From positions 124,001 to 188,000 of the forward strand of contig NZ_JAHHZM010000003.1 in assembly GCF_018642165.1 (NCBI RefSeq): DNA of 64,000 bases, written 5' to 3'. The DNA comes from Echinicola shivajiensis (lineage in GTDB: Bacteria > Bacteroidota > Bacteroidia > Cytophagales > Cyclobacteriaceae). Under the pieces are notes generated by a model that ran no database searches, was not told where the DNA came from, and was given only the letters and a program-made list of their open reading frames with translations. The position numbers and the translations under genes were made by a program. Below are positions 43,330-52,840 of this stretch, piece after piece. How positions within the stretch are numbered: the stretch's first letter is position 1; the number at the start of each line of letters is the position of its first letter.

Positions 43330-44388
43330 ATGGATAAGGAAAGAAATATATTGAAATATAAAGATTATGATTTGGAGGACTTTCTAGGAGATGAATATTT
43401 TATTTCCTGGGTAAAGAATCCAATTGGAGAAAATAATCATTTTTGGGACAAGTGGATCGCTGAAAATGGAGATAAAAGTGAAATGGTAATGCAGGCAGTT
43501 ACTATTATTCGCTCTTTGACCTATGATAATAAGCCAAACTTATCCGATAAATCCTACTTGGACATATTTGAAAATATACTGAAGTCGGAACCTAGAATAG
43601 ATAATACAGTACCAAAGAAAGTACAGAGTCCTAAGTCAATATGGAAAACTCTTTTCGGTTTTCAAAAAGTAGCAGCAGCCATATTATTGATTTTTTGTGC
43701 TTGGGTGATCATTGATATTTATTGGACGGACGAAGAAACTGAACCTGTTCCGGCGAAATGGGAGGTTCGTGAAAACCCAGCAGGAGTGAAGTCCACCATT
43801 AAAATGGGGGATGGTTCCATTGTCAAGCTGAATGCCAACAGTAAGCTAAGTTTTTTGGAAAAATTCTCTGACAGCCTAAGGATGGTAAAACTGGAAGGGG
43901 AAGCATTTTTTGATATTGAAAAGGATGGAAGACCTTTTATTGTGGATTTAGGAAGTACCAATGTGGAAGTGATGGGAACTACCTTTAATGTTAAAAAAAA
44001 TGAAGATGGTAGTTTATCAGTGGCCTTGCTTACTGGTAAGGTGAAAGTGAAAGATAGGACTGGTAATCAGGTGATTCTTCATCCCTCTGAAATGCTCGAG
44101 ATCAATCCTGAGGGCAAGCTTTCAATCATTCCTTTTGATGCCTTGGAAATTACAGGGTGGAAGGATAAGATATTGGTTTTCAAAAACAGTAACAAAACGG
44201 AGGTCGTCCAAAGGATCAGTGATTGGTACGGTGTAGAGGTCGAAGTTAATGAAGGGATCAAGGACAACTGGGCCTATTCAGGAGAATACCATAATGAGTC
44301 CCTGGAAAATGTTTTGGAAGGTATAAAACGAACTTTGAATATCAACTATAAAATCAGCGGAAAGAAAGTGAAATTAATTAAAAATTAA
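43330..44388 (+). CDS. FecR-family anti-sigma factor/signal transducer (PUL 2)
   Basis: A 352-residue inner-membrane protein. The cytoplasmic N-terminal part (1-110) should hold the sigma factor, and one membrane helix lies at about 113-132. The periplasmic FecR domain (about 145-245) has TIKMGDGSIVKLNANSKL and TTFNVKKNEDG. A C-terminal DUF4974/STN-like domain lies at about 275-350. It is encoded 9 bp after the ECF sigma gene. The periplasmic part should contact the N-terminal STN domain of the SusC encoded downstream and pass its state across the membrane. Confidence 0.92.
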   Translation: MDKERNILKYKDYDLEDFLGDEYFISWVKNPIGENNHFWDKWIAENGDKSEMVMQAVTIIRSLTYDNKPNLSDKSYLDIFENILKSEPRIDNTVPKKVQSPKSIWKTLFGFQKVAAAILLIFCAWVIIDIYWTDEETEPVPAKWEVRENPAGVKSTIKMGDGSIVKLNANSKLSFLEKFSDSLRMVKLEGEAFFDIEKDGRPFIVDLGSTNVEVMGTTFNVKKNEDGSLSVALLTGKVKVKDRTGNQVILHPSEMLEINPEGKLSIIPFDALEITGWKDKILVFKNSNKTEVVQRISDWYGVEVEVNEGIKDNWAYSGEYHNESLENVLEGIKRTLNINYKISGKKVKLIKN

Positions 44389-44438
44389 CCCTAAATAACC
44401 TTTAGCCATGATGAAAAACAACTCAAGTTAACAAAGAA

Positions 44439-44470
44439 ACAGATAGAATTCTGGGGAGAATTCCATCTGT
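44439..44470 (+). promoter_or_regulatory. 32-bp hairpin-forming dyad upstream of the STN-type susC
   Basis: ACAGATAGAATTCT (44439-44452) and AGAATTCCATCTGT (44457-44470) pair at 13 of 14 positions around GGGG. It sits between the FecR stop and the SusC start. It has no T run, so it is more likely a leader structure, a processing site or an operator than a terminator. Confidence 0.5.
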
Positions 44471-44547
44471 CCTTACTCTTCCTGTCCTATGCTTTGGTCG
44501 GTTCAGACAGGATGCTTAAGCAGTTATTACTTAAACACTTTAAAACT

Positions 44548-47500
44548 ATGGAAAAAAAAATACTGAGACAACTAATAATGATGTCCATGAGAGTTTTATA
44601 TGGCTTTCTTATACAGCTGATATTCTGTTCGGTATTGTTGGCCAACACCAGCAATGCACAACGGAAAACCATTGAAGATGTCCGTGTGGAATTGCAGGTT
44701 CAAAACAAGAGCCTCCGGGCGGTTTTCAACGATATAGAGCAAAAAACAGACTTTAGATTTACTTTCGACGCCAATCATATCGACACCTCTTCCCGATTGG
44801 GGACTATTTCCCACTCAGGAACAGTTTATGATTTGCTGGTAACCTTATCACGTCAGACAGGCCTGAGCTTTACCCAGATTAATGATAATATTCATGTAAA
44901 TGCCAATTCCCAAAACACAGCTGTAGCTATAGCCGAAGCAGAAGAAATCAAAGTTTCGGGGAAGGTAGTAGATGAAACAGGAAGCGATATGCCTGGTGTC
45001 ACTGTAAAAGTGGAAAGTACCGGGCAAGGCACAGTGACAGATTTGGATGGCAAATACCAAATTGTGGTGGAAGAAGGCGATGTGCTGATTTTCTCATTCA
45101 TTGGTTTTGTGAGCCAAAGAAGAGAAGTAGGCAATCAATCCATCATAGACGTTGTAATGAAAGAGGACACGCAAGCCTTGGAAGAAGTCGTGGTGGTAGG
45201 ATATGGTACCGTAAAGAAAAGTGATTTGACTGGATCTGTGGTCTCCTTAAGATCTGATGAACAGAATCAAGGTGTCAATACCTCAGTGGACCAATTGCTA
45301 AAAGGAAAGGCCGCGGGAGTGAATGTGGTGCAAAACAGTTCCGAACCTGGTGGGGGGATTTCTATCAGCATACGTGGTGCCAGCTCCGTAAATGCAGGAA
45401 CAGGCCCGCTTTATGTTATTGATGGTTTGCCCATTGATAATAGCGCCATGACAACTGGCGGAGGTAGCAATTATCCAAGTGTTCGTACGCCTACCAATCC
45501 TTTGGCCGCGATCAACCCTAACGATATTGAGTCCATTGAAATCCTGAAAGATGCTTCGGCTACCGCCATCTACGGTGCCCGTGGCGCCAATGGGGTGATC
45601 ATGGTGACCACCAAGAAAGGTAAGTCAGGGCAAATGAGAATCAATTATGATGGCTATGTAGGGGTGCAAAGTGTGGCGAGAAGACTGGATGTACTGAACG
45701 CAGAACAATACCAAATGGTCATGAATGATATCATTGCTGATGGAGGAGGAATAGCGGATCAAATGGTCGATGTAATAGAAGATGGTGGAACGGACTGGCA
45801 AGATGAACTTTTTCGTTCAAATGCTCCAGTAACCAATCAAAATCTATCCTTCTCTGGTGGGAATGAAAAGACGAATTATTTTGCTGCATTGAACTATTTT
45901 AACCAGGAAGGTGTGGTCAAAAGTTCTGCCTTTGAACGCTACAGTGCGCGCTTGAACTTGGAGACCAAATTTTCAGACCGCTTGACCTTGGGGATGAATT
46001 TAAATGCCTCATTCAGTGAAAACGATCAAGTTCCTGCCCAATCTTTTGGTGTGAATGAAAACAATGGAGCCTTGTATGCGGCTTATAACTTTGATCCTAC
46101 ATTAAGTATATACGGGGATGATGGGCGCTACAGAATCTCTCCTTTTATCTCTATTGATAATCCTCTGGCCATAGCCTATGGGAAAAATGCCATGATCGAA
46201 CGGTATAGAAATATGGCGGTGGCTTATGCCGACTATAAAATCCTTCCGGAGTGGTCTGTTAAATTGAATTTGGGTACAGATGTGACCAATCAGCGAAGAG
46301 ATGTTTATATAGACCGTTCGACAAAAGACGGTTTGGCCAATGGCGGGATAGCTACGATTTTACAAGAGCGTCAATCCAATTATTTGATGGAGTTAACGAC
46401 TACTTATGACAAGACTTTCAATGATCACCACTTCACCGCAGTAGCAGGGGTGACCACGCAGAAATTTGCCAGTGCCAATACCACCAGCCATGGCAAAAGT
46501 TTTCCTTCTGATGCGACAGGAACCGATAATATAGGCCTAGGTGATCCTACCCAGTTCAATATCAATAGCTTCCGGGCAACCAACCGCTTGCTTTCTTATC
46601 TAGGTAGGGTCAATTATACCTTGATGGATAAGTATTTGTTTACAGGAACACTACGTATAGATGGCTCATCCAGATTTGGTGAGAATAATAAATTTGGTTA
46701 TTTCCCCTCAGGAGCTTTTGCTTGGAAGGTAAATGAAGAAGCTTTTATGCAGGATTTGGAAACCCTGAGCACTTTGAAATTCAGGGCCAGCTGGGGACAG
46801 ACAGGAAACCAGGAAATTGGCAATTACCTTTCCATTAGTACTTTCGTTCCAGGACCAGATGCCGTTTTCAATGATCAAAAAGTATCCACCACCCAGCCAG
46901 CGCGTATTCCCAACTCTGACTTGAAGTGGGAAACTACCGAGCAGTGGGATATTGGTTTGGACTTTGGCCTCTTTAGGGACCGGATTTTTGGTAGCTTGGA
47001 TTATTTCAGGAAAAACACCTTTGACATGCTCCTTTATCTACCAATTCCTACTTCTACAGGATATACCAATAGGATCACCAATATTGGGAGTGTGAAAAAT
47101 TCAGGTATTGAAGCAGCGATTACTTCAGTGAACTTTGACGGAGAGTTTTCTTGGACCACTACCCTTAACATGGCAACTGTGAAAAATGAGGTGACCAGCC
47201 TTGGCGGTGTAGACCAGATTATTGGAGGAAGCGCGGGTTTTGCTAACCAAATTTGGATTATCAAGGAAGGTTTACCGATGTATTCATTCTATGGTTACCA
47301 AGTTGATGGTGTTTGGCAAGAAGGTGATGACTTTGACCAAACTACCGATAATGTAGCCCCTGGAGATTTGAAATTCAGAGATTTCAATGGAGACCAGACT
47401 GTCAATGCAGACGATAGAGAAGTGTTGGGCAACTCTTTTCCAGATTTCAACTATTCCATTGCTAATACCTTTGAATACAAAGGCTTCAGCTTATATGTTT

Positions 47501-47934
47501 TCTTTGAAGGGGTGCATGGTATCAGCATGTTGAACAATAACTTGGTCGACACTTATTTCCCGATCAATTTTAGAAGAAACAAGTTTGCAGAACCATATCT
47601 CAACAGATGGACGCCAGAAAATCCTTCCACTGTATACCCTTCCTTTGTCAATCCAACGGCACAGGGACAGAAAGAAGTTAATTCCTACACTGTACAGGAT
47701 GCATCTTATTTGCGCTTGAATACCGTGACCCTTAATTATAACATCCCAATGTTGCAGAGCAATACTTTCCGTTCTGCGCAGGTGTATGTAACGGGAACGA
47801 ACCTATGGACTATCACCAATTATGATGGGGTGGATCCTGCTGTCAATCCAAACGGCAATGCCAATATTAGGATTGATTATAATGCTTATCCTACAGCTAC
47901 TACGTTTTTGTTAGGTGTAAAACTTGGGTTTTAA
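44548..47934 (+). CDS. SusC/RagA-type TonB-dependent transporter with N-terminal STN signalling domain (PUL 2)
   Basis: A 1128-residue transporter. ATG at 44548 (MEKKILRQL) begins a plausible signal peptide that ends NTSNAQ; in-frame ATGs at 44494 and 44512 would lengthen it. The STN domain lies at about 50-112 (LRAVFNDIEQKTDFRFTFD), a carboxypeptidase-D regulatory-like domain at about 135-205 (VSGKVVDETGSDMPGVTV), and the TonB-box region has EEVVVVGYGTVKK. The plug has SIEILKDASATAIYGARGANG, in shorthand the usual KDASA motif, and the barrel ends LLGVKLGF. The STN domain marks it as the receptor of the preceding sigma/FecR pair, so it both imports and signals. Confidence 0.94.
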   Translation: MEKKILRQLIMMSMRVLYGFLIQLIFCSVLLANTSNAQRKTIEDVRVELQVQNKSLRAVFNDIEQKTDFRFTFDANHIDTSSRLGTISHSGTVYDLLVTLSRQTGLSFTQINDNIHVNANSQNTAVAIAEAEEIKVSGKVVDETGSDMPGVTVKVESTGQGTVTDLDGKYQIVVEEGDVLIFSFIGFVSQRREVGNQSIIDVVMKEDTQALEEVVVVGYGTVKKSDLTGSVVSLRSDEQNQGVNTSVDQLLKGKAAGVNVVQNSSEPGGGISISIRGASSVNAGTGPLYVIDGLPIDNSAMTTGGGSNYPSVRTPTNPLAAINPNDIESIEILKDASATAIYGARGANGVIMVTTKKGKSGQMRINYDGYVGVQSVARRLDVLNAEQYQMVMNDIIADGGGIADQMVDVIEDGGTDWQDELFRSNAPVTNQNLSFSGGNEKTNYFAALNYFNQEGVVKSSAFERYSARLNLETKFSDRLTLGMNLNASFSENDQVPAQSFGVNENNGALYAAYNFDPTLSIYGDDGRYRISPFISIDNPLAIAYGKNAMIERYRNMAVAYADYKILPEWSVKLNLGTDVTNQRRDVYIDRSTKDGLANGGIATILQERQSNYLMELTTTYDKTFNDHHFTAVAGVTTQKFASANTTSHGKSFPSDATGTDNIGLGDPTQFNINSFRATNRLLSYLGRVNYTLMDKYLFTGTLRIDGSSRFGENNKFGYFPSGAFAWKVNEEAFMQDLETLSTLKFRASWGQTGNQEIGNYLSISTFVPGPDAVFNDQKVSTTQPARIPNSDLKWETTEQWDIGLDFGLFRDRIFGSLDYFRKNTFDMLLYLPIPTSTGYTNRITNIGSVKNSGIEAAITSVNFDGEFSWTTTLNMATVKNEVTSLGGVDQIIGGSAGFANQIWIIKEGLPMYSFYGYQVDGVWQEGDDFDQTTDNVAPGDLKFRDFNGDQTVNADDREVLGNSFPDFNYSIANTFEYKGFSLYVFFEGVHGISMLNNNLVDTYFPINFRRNKFAEPYLNRWTPENPSTVYPSFVNPTAQGQKEVNSYTVQDASYLRLNTVTLNYNIPMLQSNTFRSAQVYVTGTNLWTITNYDGVDPAVNPNGNANIRIDYNAYPTATTFLLGVKLGF

Positions 47935-47946
47935 ACAGAAAGGGAC

Positions 47947-49404
47947 ATGAAAGCTATGAAAATACTTAGCATTATCTTGGCTTCAGTTTGTATGACCCTC
48001 GGTTCATGTTCTGACCATTTGGAGGAGGAAATATTCTCTCAAATGGCACCCGGTAATTTCCTTACAACTGAGCAAGGAATCAAATCTGTATTGTTTTCAG
48101 CTTATGCAGATCAAGCGATAATTGGAAACAGGGGAAATGTTATTTTGCACGCAGAAGAATGGAGTACGGACATCGAATGGGAAACCGGAGGAGGAGCAAA
48201 TAGAACAGCTTCTCTATTTATCAATTACACATGGGATCCATCTGTAGATATCTTTATGAATATGTGGTCATCGCAATATACAGCTATTCGAAATGCTAAT
48301 ATTGTGTTGGAGAATATTGGTAATGCCGAGATTCCTCAGGGAGACAAAGACCTTTTAGCTGCTGATGCGATGTTTATCAGAGCCATCAGCTATTTCCGAC
48401 TCTATAACTGGTTTGGTACCGTTCCTCTGAGGACCAGTACTACTGATGAGCTTGCCCTTTCTAGGGCCAGTTCAGATGAGTTAGAGCAGTTTATTATTTC
48501 AGAATTAGAGGCGTGTATTGATGGTTTGCCAGCTCCAGGGCAGGAAGAAAGCTATGGACGGGCCACAAAAGGAAGTGCAAGAGCGGTTTTGTGTAAGTTC
48601 TTGCTAAATACTAAAAAGTGGCAGGAATGTGTAGAGGTAGCCGATGAACTTATAGGTATGGGGAATTATAGCTTGTACCCTAGTTTTGAAGAGCTTTTCA
48701 AGGTGCATAATGAGAATAATAATGAATTTATTTTCGTGAATGCCGCGATACCCAATGGGCCTGGGAATGAGCATATGAATGGGGCTTTTCCGATTAATTT
48801 TGCACAGGATCCTAGGACTGGTTTGACTTTCCTAAATAGTTGGAGAAACTGGGCAAGACAAGACCGCTTGTTGGATGGGTTTTATGATTCATTTGAAGAA
48901 GGAGATCAAAGGAAAAATTTAATAATATCAGAATATATTAATGCCAAGGGTGAAATGGTATCCCTTTTAGGGAATAATAATACCCGTTCATTTAAATATT
49001 GGCCAGATCCAAATGGTCTGGGCAATTCCCATGGAAATGATATTCCTGAGATTAGGTTTGCAGATATTCTTCTTGCCAAATCAGAGGCATTAAATGAACT
49101 GAATGGCCCCAATCAAGAGTCCATAGATCTTTTAAATCAAATAAGAAAGAGAGCTGGACTCAATGAATTGGAGTTGTCAGGTTTTTCTACAAAGGAAAGT
49201 TTAAGGCTTCATATTTTGGATGAGCGTGCCTGGGAGTTTTATTCTGAGAGAAAGAGAAGGGAGGACCTGAAGCGAATGGGGATGCTCATCAAAGATGCCA
49301 ATGATAGAGGTGTTACAGTTGCAAAGAACACACATGTGTTATTCCCGATTCCCCAGGCAGCAATGGATTCTAACCCAAATTTAGTTCAAAATGAAGGTTA
49401 TTGA
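47947..49404 (+). CDS. SusD/RagB-type lipoprotein, first of two in PUL 2
   Basis: A 485-residue lipoprotein with lipobox LGSC (Cys at about residue 21) and an acidic SDHLEEE stretch after it. The SusD helices include YTAIRNANIVLENI, FIRAISYFRLYNWFGTVPL and NLVQNEGY at the C-terminus. It starts 12 bp after the SusC stop codon and should be its main partner. A paralogue of almost the same length follows at 49661; they share long blocks such as RSFKYWPDPNGLGN and EALNELNGPNQ. Confidence 0.93.
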   Translation: MKAMKILSIILASVCMTLGSCSDHLEEEIFSQMAPGNFLTTEQGIKSVLFSAYADQAIIGNRGNVILHAEEWSTDIEWETGGGANRTASLFINYTWDPSVDIFMNMWSSQYTAIRNANIVLENIGNAEIPQGDKDLLAADAMFIRAISYFRLYNWFGTVPLRTSTTDELALSRASSDELEQFIISELEACIDGLPAPGQEESYGRATKGSARAVLCKFLLNTKKWQECVEVADELIGMGNYSLYPSFEELFKVHNENNNEFIFVNAAIPNGPGNEHMNGAFPINFAQDPRTGLTFLNSWRNWARQDRLLDGFYDSFEEGDQRKNLIISEYINAKGEMVSLLGNNNTRSFKYWPDPNGLGNSHGNDIPEIRFADILLAKSEALNELNGPNQESIDLLNQIRKRAGLNELELSGFSTKESLRLHILDERAWEFYSERKRREDLKRMGMLIKDANDRGVTVAKNTHVLFPIPQAAMDSNPNLVQNEGY

Positions 49405-49660
49405 AAAATTGAATGTCTTTAGGATTTGGTCATTGATCAGGGAAAAAGGTGGAGTAAATCTTATATACTCACAAAGTGAATATTGGAACTTGTCTGATTG
49501 CTTATTTGGAGAAATAGTTTTTGCAGAATATTGAGCCAGTTAATTATGGCTTTTAAATGGGGGGACTCATTTCAATGTTCAAAGGAGCAAATAATTTATT
49601 TAAAGAACCAAAAATGAATCAATGGCACAAAGGCAAAACAATAAATAAAGAAGATAAACT

Positions 49661-51115
49661 ATGAAAATATTAAAATATAAACTCTTCGCACTGAGCTTGG
49701 GGATATTGTGCAGTTGTTCGGATATCTTGGACGAAGAACTATTTTCTCAAATGGCTCCAGAAAACTTCCTGACGACCCAGGAAGGGATTAAGTCTACTTT
49801 GGATGCCGCCTATGCAGAAGGATACCTCAATGGGTATTCGCATCATAGTGTGCGTAATATAGAAGAGTGGTGCACGGACATCGAATGGGAAACGGGAGGC
49901 GGTGAAAACCGAACTGCAGTCCTAATGATTAATTTTACCTGGGATGCTTCTGTAGGTTGGATGTACGGTGATATGTGGCTGAAGCCTTACCGGGCTATCC
50001 GAAATGCCAATGTTGTCCTCGAAAATGTTGAGGTAGCAGAAATTGGTGATGATTTAAAGCGTACCTATGCTGCAGAAGCCAGGTTTATTAGGGCTTTGAG
50101 CTATTACTATTTGCATTCTTGGTTTGGCCCAGTACCCATTAGGCAAAGTTCTGAGGATGAAATATATCTTCCAAGACCTTCTGAGGAGGAGATTCGTCAA
50201 TTTATCGAATCTGAATTACTGGCAGTAATTCCGGATTTGCCCGCTCCGGGTGAAGAGCAAGCTTATGGTAGAGTGACCAATGGCGGAGCCAGAGCGCTTT
50301 TGACCAAATTCTACCTTAATACCAAACAATGGCAAAATGCCGCTGATATGGCCGAGGATGTAATAAATATGGGAGAATACAGTTTGTATTCAGATTATGC
50401 GATGCTTTTCAGAGTGGAAAATGAGCAAAATCAGGAATATATACTTTCCTACCCACAAATCCCCAATGGTCCAGGCAATAACTATATCAATGGTGCATTT
50501 CCAGGTGGGTTTGCAAATGATCCAAAAACGGGCTTGACCTTTATTAACTCTTGGAGGAATTGGGCTGCACAGTACCGCTTGTACGATAGCTTCTATAATT
50601 CATTTGAGGAAGGTGATAAAAGAATGGACCTGATCATTGACAGTTATGTCAATGGACAAGGCAACACGGTTTCCTTATTGGACAATAATAATACCCGGTC
50701 TTTCAAGTACTGGCCTGATCCCAATGGTTTAGGCAATGAGCACGGCAATGATGTACCTGCAGTCCGTTATTCGGATATTTTGCTGAGCAGGGCTGAGGCC
50801 CTTAATGAGCTCAATGGCCCTAACCAAACCTCTATTGACCTTATCAATATGGTCAGGGACCGTGCTGATTTAGATCCATTGCAATTGAGTGATTTCACTT
50901 CCACTGAACAGCTTAGGGAGCACCTGCTCAATGAGCGGGCATGGGAGTTTTATACAGAAGGAAAAAGAAGGGAAGATCAGATAAGGATAGGGACATTTGT
51001 TTCCTCTGCGGTCGATCGTGGTATCACCAATGCCAAACCTACTCATATACTTTTTCCAATTCCTCAAGCAGCCTTGGATGCCAACCCACTTCTGGTCCAA
51101 AATGATGGCTATTAA
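49661..51115 (+). CDS. SusD/RagB-type lipoprotein, second of two in PUL 2
   Basis: A 484-residue paralogue of the preceding gene, with lipobox LCSC (Cys at about 19) and SDILDEELFSQMAPENF after it. It shares the blocks NGPGN, SWRNWA, RSFKYWPDPNGLGN, EALNELNGPNQ and the ending LVQNDGY. Differences cluster in the middle of the protein (for example YLHSWFGPVPIRQSSEDEIYL), where glycan contacts usually lie. There is no second SusC gene. It is separated from the first SusD by 256 bp, long enough for its own promoter, so it may be expressed apart or give the same SusC a different lid. Confidence 0.93.
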   Translation: MKILKYKLFALSLGILCSCSDILDEELFSQMAPENFLTTQEGIKSTLDAAYAEGYLNGYSHHSVRNIEEWCTDIEWETGGGENRTAVLMINFTWDASVGWMYGDMWLKPYRAIRNANVVLENVEVAEIGDDLKRTYAAEARFIRALSYYYLHSWFGPVPIRQSSEDEIYLPRPSEEEIRQFIESELLAVIPDLPAPGEEQAYGRVTNGGARALLTKFYLNTKQWQNAADMAEDVINMGEYSLYSDYAMLFRVENEQNQEYILSYPQIPNGPGNNYINGAFPGGFANDPKTGLTFINSWRNWAAQYRLYDSFYNSFEEGDKRMDLIIDSYVNGQGNTVSLLDNNNTRSFKYWPDPNGLGNEHGNDVPAVRYSDILLSRAEALNELNGPNQTSIDLINMVRDRADLDPLQLSDFTSTEQLREHLLNERAWEFYTEGKRREDQIRIGTFVSSAVDRGITNAKPTHILFPIPQAALDANPLLVQNDGY

Positions 51116-51201
51116 AAAGGAAAACAAAGTGCCAATATCTTAATGTTGGTATCATGATATTGGTATTAAGATGTTTCAATCTAAGTAAGTAGGCTTTGAA
51201 T

Positions 51202-51231
51202 CCATGGTGTCAGTATTTACCGGCACCATGG
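51202..51231 (+). terminator. hairpin after the second susD
   Basis: CCATGGTGTC (51202-51211) and GGCACCATGG (51222-51231) form a 10-bp stem with one wobble pair and a 10-nt loop. Only a short GTTT follows, so it is a weak terminator or an mRNA-stabilising hairpin between the SusCD and enzyme halves of the locus. Confidence 0.55.
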
Positions 51232-51409
51232 GTTTGAGCTTACTCAATAGAGTTTTAGTGGGTATTCTGAAGGCAATTGACGAAAATGTTGCAAAATTTG
51301 AATATAAATTAAGATTGTTTAAGTCCCTGATTTCAGAACTTTGAAAATATAGAGAACCGTTGATTTTTGGTTGGCCACCTGCCAGAAATTATTAAAATAT
51401 TAACCCTAG

Positions 51410-52840
51410 ATGACCATAAAACACAACCACAGCAGTCAAGGCTTTTTAAAAGTCAATTTATTAGCAGTGATTCTATTTTTTATCGGAACAGCTTTGACTT
51501 TTGAGCTTAAGGCTCAAGAAAAACCCAATATGATAGTGTACTTGTCCGATGACCTGGGCTATCTTGATGTGTCAGTCTATGGAGCAGAAGTGGTCAAAAC
51601 ACCTACTTTGGAAAAGCTGAGTGAGGAAGGAATGACCTTTAGTAATGCCTTTGTAGCTTCTCCATCCTGTGCTCCAAGTCGAGCAGCCTTGCTCACAGGC
51701 TTGATGCCTGCCAGAAATGGTGCAGAAACCAATCATTCTTTTCCGACAAAAGGGATTCCATACCTGATACAAAACCTGAAAGAAAACGGTTATTCTGTGT
51801 ATGCCTTTGGGAAGGTGGCCCACTATGGGGGAAATAAGAAATGTGGTTTTGACTTTCACCATGATCAGCAAGTCAATCTTTACCAGAATATCAGCCAATA
51901 CTTTGATTCTACTAAAGTGGAGGGGCCGGTTTGCATTTTTGTTGGAGATAGGCGGCCACATGTTTGGTGGACGGAAGAAATGGATTATGCCCCTGAAGAG
52001 GTGGATTTGCCTCCCTATTTTATTGACACCAAAACTACTCGGGAACATCGGGCGAGATATTATACCGATGTGAGCGGAATGGACAGTGAAATGGGGCAGG
52101 TTTTGGAATACTTGGGTAAAATGATGGGGGAGAATATCCTCACCCTTTTTACCAGTGATCATGGTGCTCAGTGGCCTTTTGCAAAGTGGAATCTTTATGA
52201 TGCAGGGATCCGGACGCCTTTGATCGTAAAATGGCCAGGAGTAATTGAGCCTGGAAGTAAGACAGCAGCCATGGTCAGCTGGGTGGATATTTTGCCGACC
52301 ATGCTGGATATTTCTGGATCAAAGATTCCAGCTGACTTGGATGGAAAACCATTTACGGATGTACTCAAAGGAAAAACGGACCAATTCAGAAATTTAATTT
52401 ATACCACGCATAGCGGAGATGGCAACTTCAATGTCTATCCCATTAGAAGCATTCGGGATGAAAGCTATAAGTTGATCATTAACCTGGTTCCGAATGCCCT
52501 TCATACGAATCATTCCGATATTTTGAGGAAAGATGGGGCAGGAGCCTATTGGGACAGCTGGGATGAAGAGGCTGTTCACAATCCACTGGCAACGGCTATT
52601 GTTCAAAAGTATTTTGTCCGCCCAGAAATGGAGTTTTATGATCTGGCCAATGACCCCAATGAACAGTACAATCTTGCTGATGACGCCAAGTACCAAGCTT
52701 TAATTGGTAAGATGGAAAGCCAATTGAAAAGATGGATGGAGGAGCAAGGGGACCAGCAAAAAGTCTATCATAAACCTTACCCAGCCAATGGGCCTAAACC
52801 TAATGCCAACACGATTGAAAAAAGAAAAAATGATCAATAA
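51410..52840 (+). CDS. S1-family formylglycine sulfatase 1 (PUL 2)
   Basis: A 476-residue sulfatase with a signal peptide (about 15-36, ending ELKAQ). Metal-binding Asp47-Asp48 are in YLSDDLGY. Cys87 lies in SCAPSRAALLTG, the C-x-P-S-R motif that is oxidised to formylglycine. Downstream metal ligands are in FTSDHGAQ. The C-terminal subdomain has MEFYDLANDPNEQYNLADD. Residues around CIFVGDRRPHVWW and ARYYTDVSGMDSEMGQ recall N-sulfoglucosamine sulfohydrolase-like members, but the true substrate is uncertain. It removes sulfate esters in the periplasm. Its end overlaps the next start by 11 bp. Confidence 0.9.
   Translation: MTIKHNHSSQGFLKVNLLAVILFFIGTALTFELKAQEKPNMIVYLSDDLGYLDVSVYGAEVVKTPTLEKLSEEGMTFSNAFVASPSCAPSRAALLTGLMPARNGAETNHSFPTKGIPYLIQNLKENGYSVYAFGKVAHYGGNKKCGFDFHHDQQVNLYQNISQYFDSTKVEGPVCIFVGDRRPHVWWTEEMDYAPEEVDLPPYFIDTKTTREHRARYYTDVSGMDSEMGQVLEYLGKMMGENILTLFTSDHGAQWPFAKWNLYDAGIRTPLIVKWPGVIEPGSKTAAMVSWVDILPTMLDISGSKIPADLDGKPFTDVLKGKTDQFRNLIYTTHSGDGNFNVYPIRSIRDESYKLIINLVPNALHTNHSDILRKDGAGAYWDSWDEEAVHNPLATAIVQKYFVRPEMEFYDLANDPNEQYNLADDAKYQALIGKMESQLKRWMEEQGDQQKVYHKPYPANGPKPNANTIEKRKNDQ

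Noticed and set aside
51572-52162. A 196-residue minus-strand open frame inside the first sulfatase gene
   Set aside because: It is antisense to the conserved sulfatase active-site region and shows no recognisable domain or start context.
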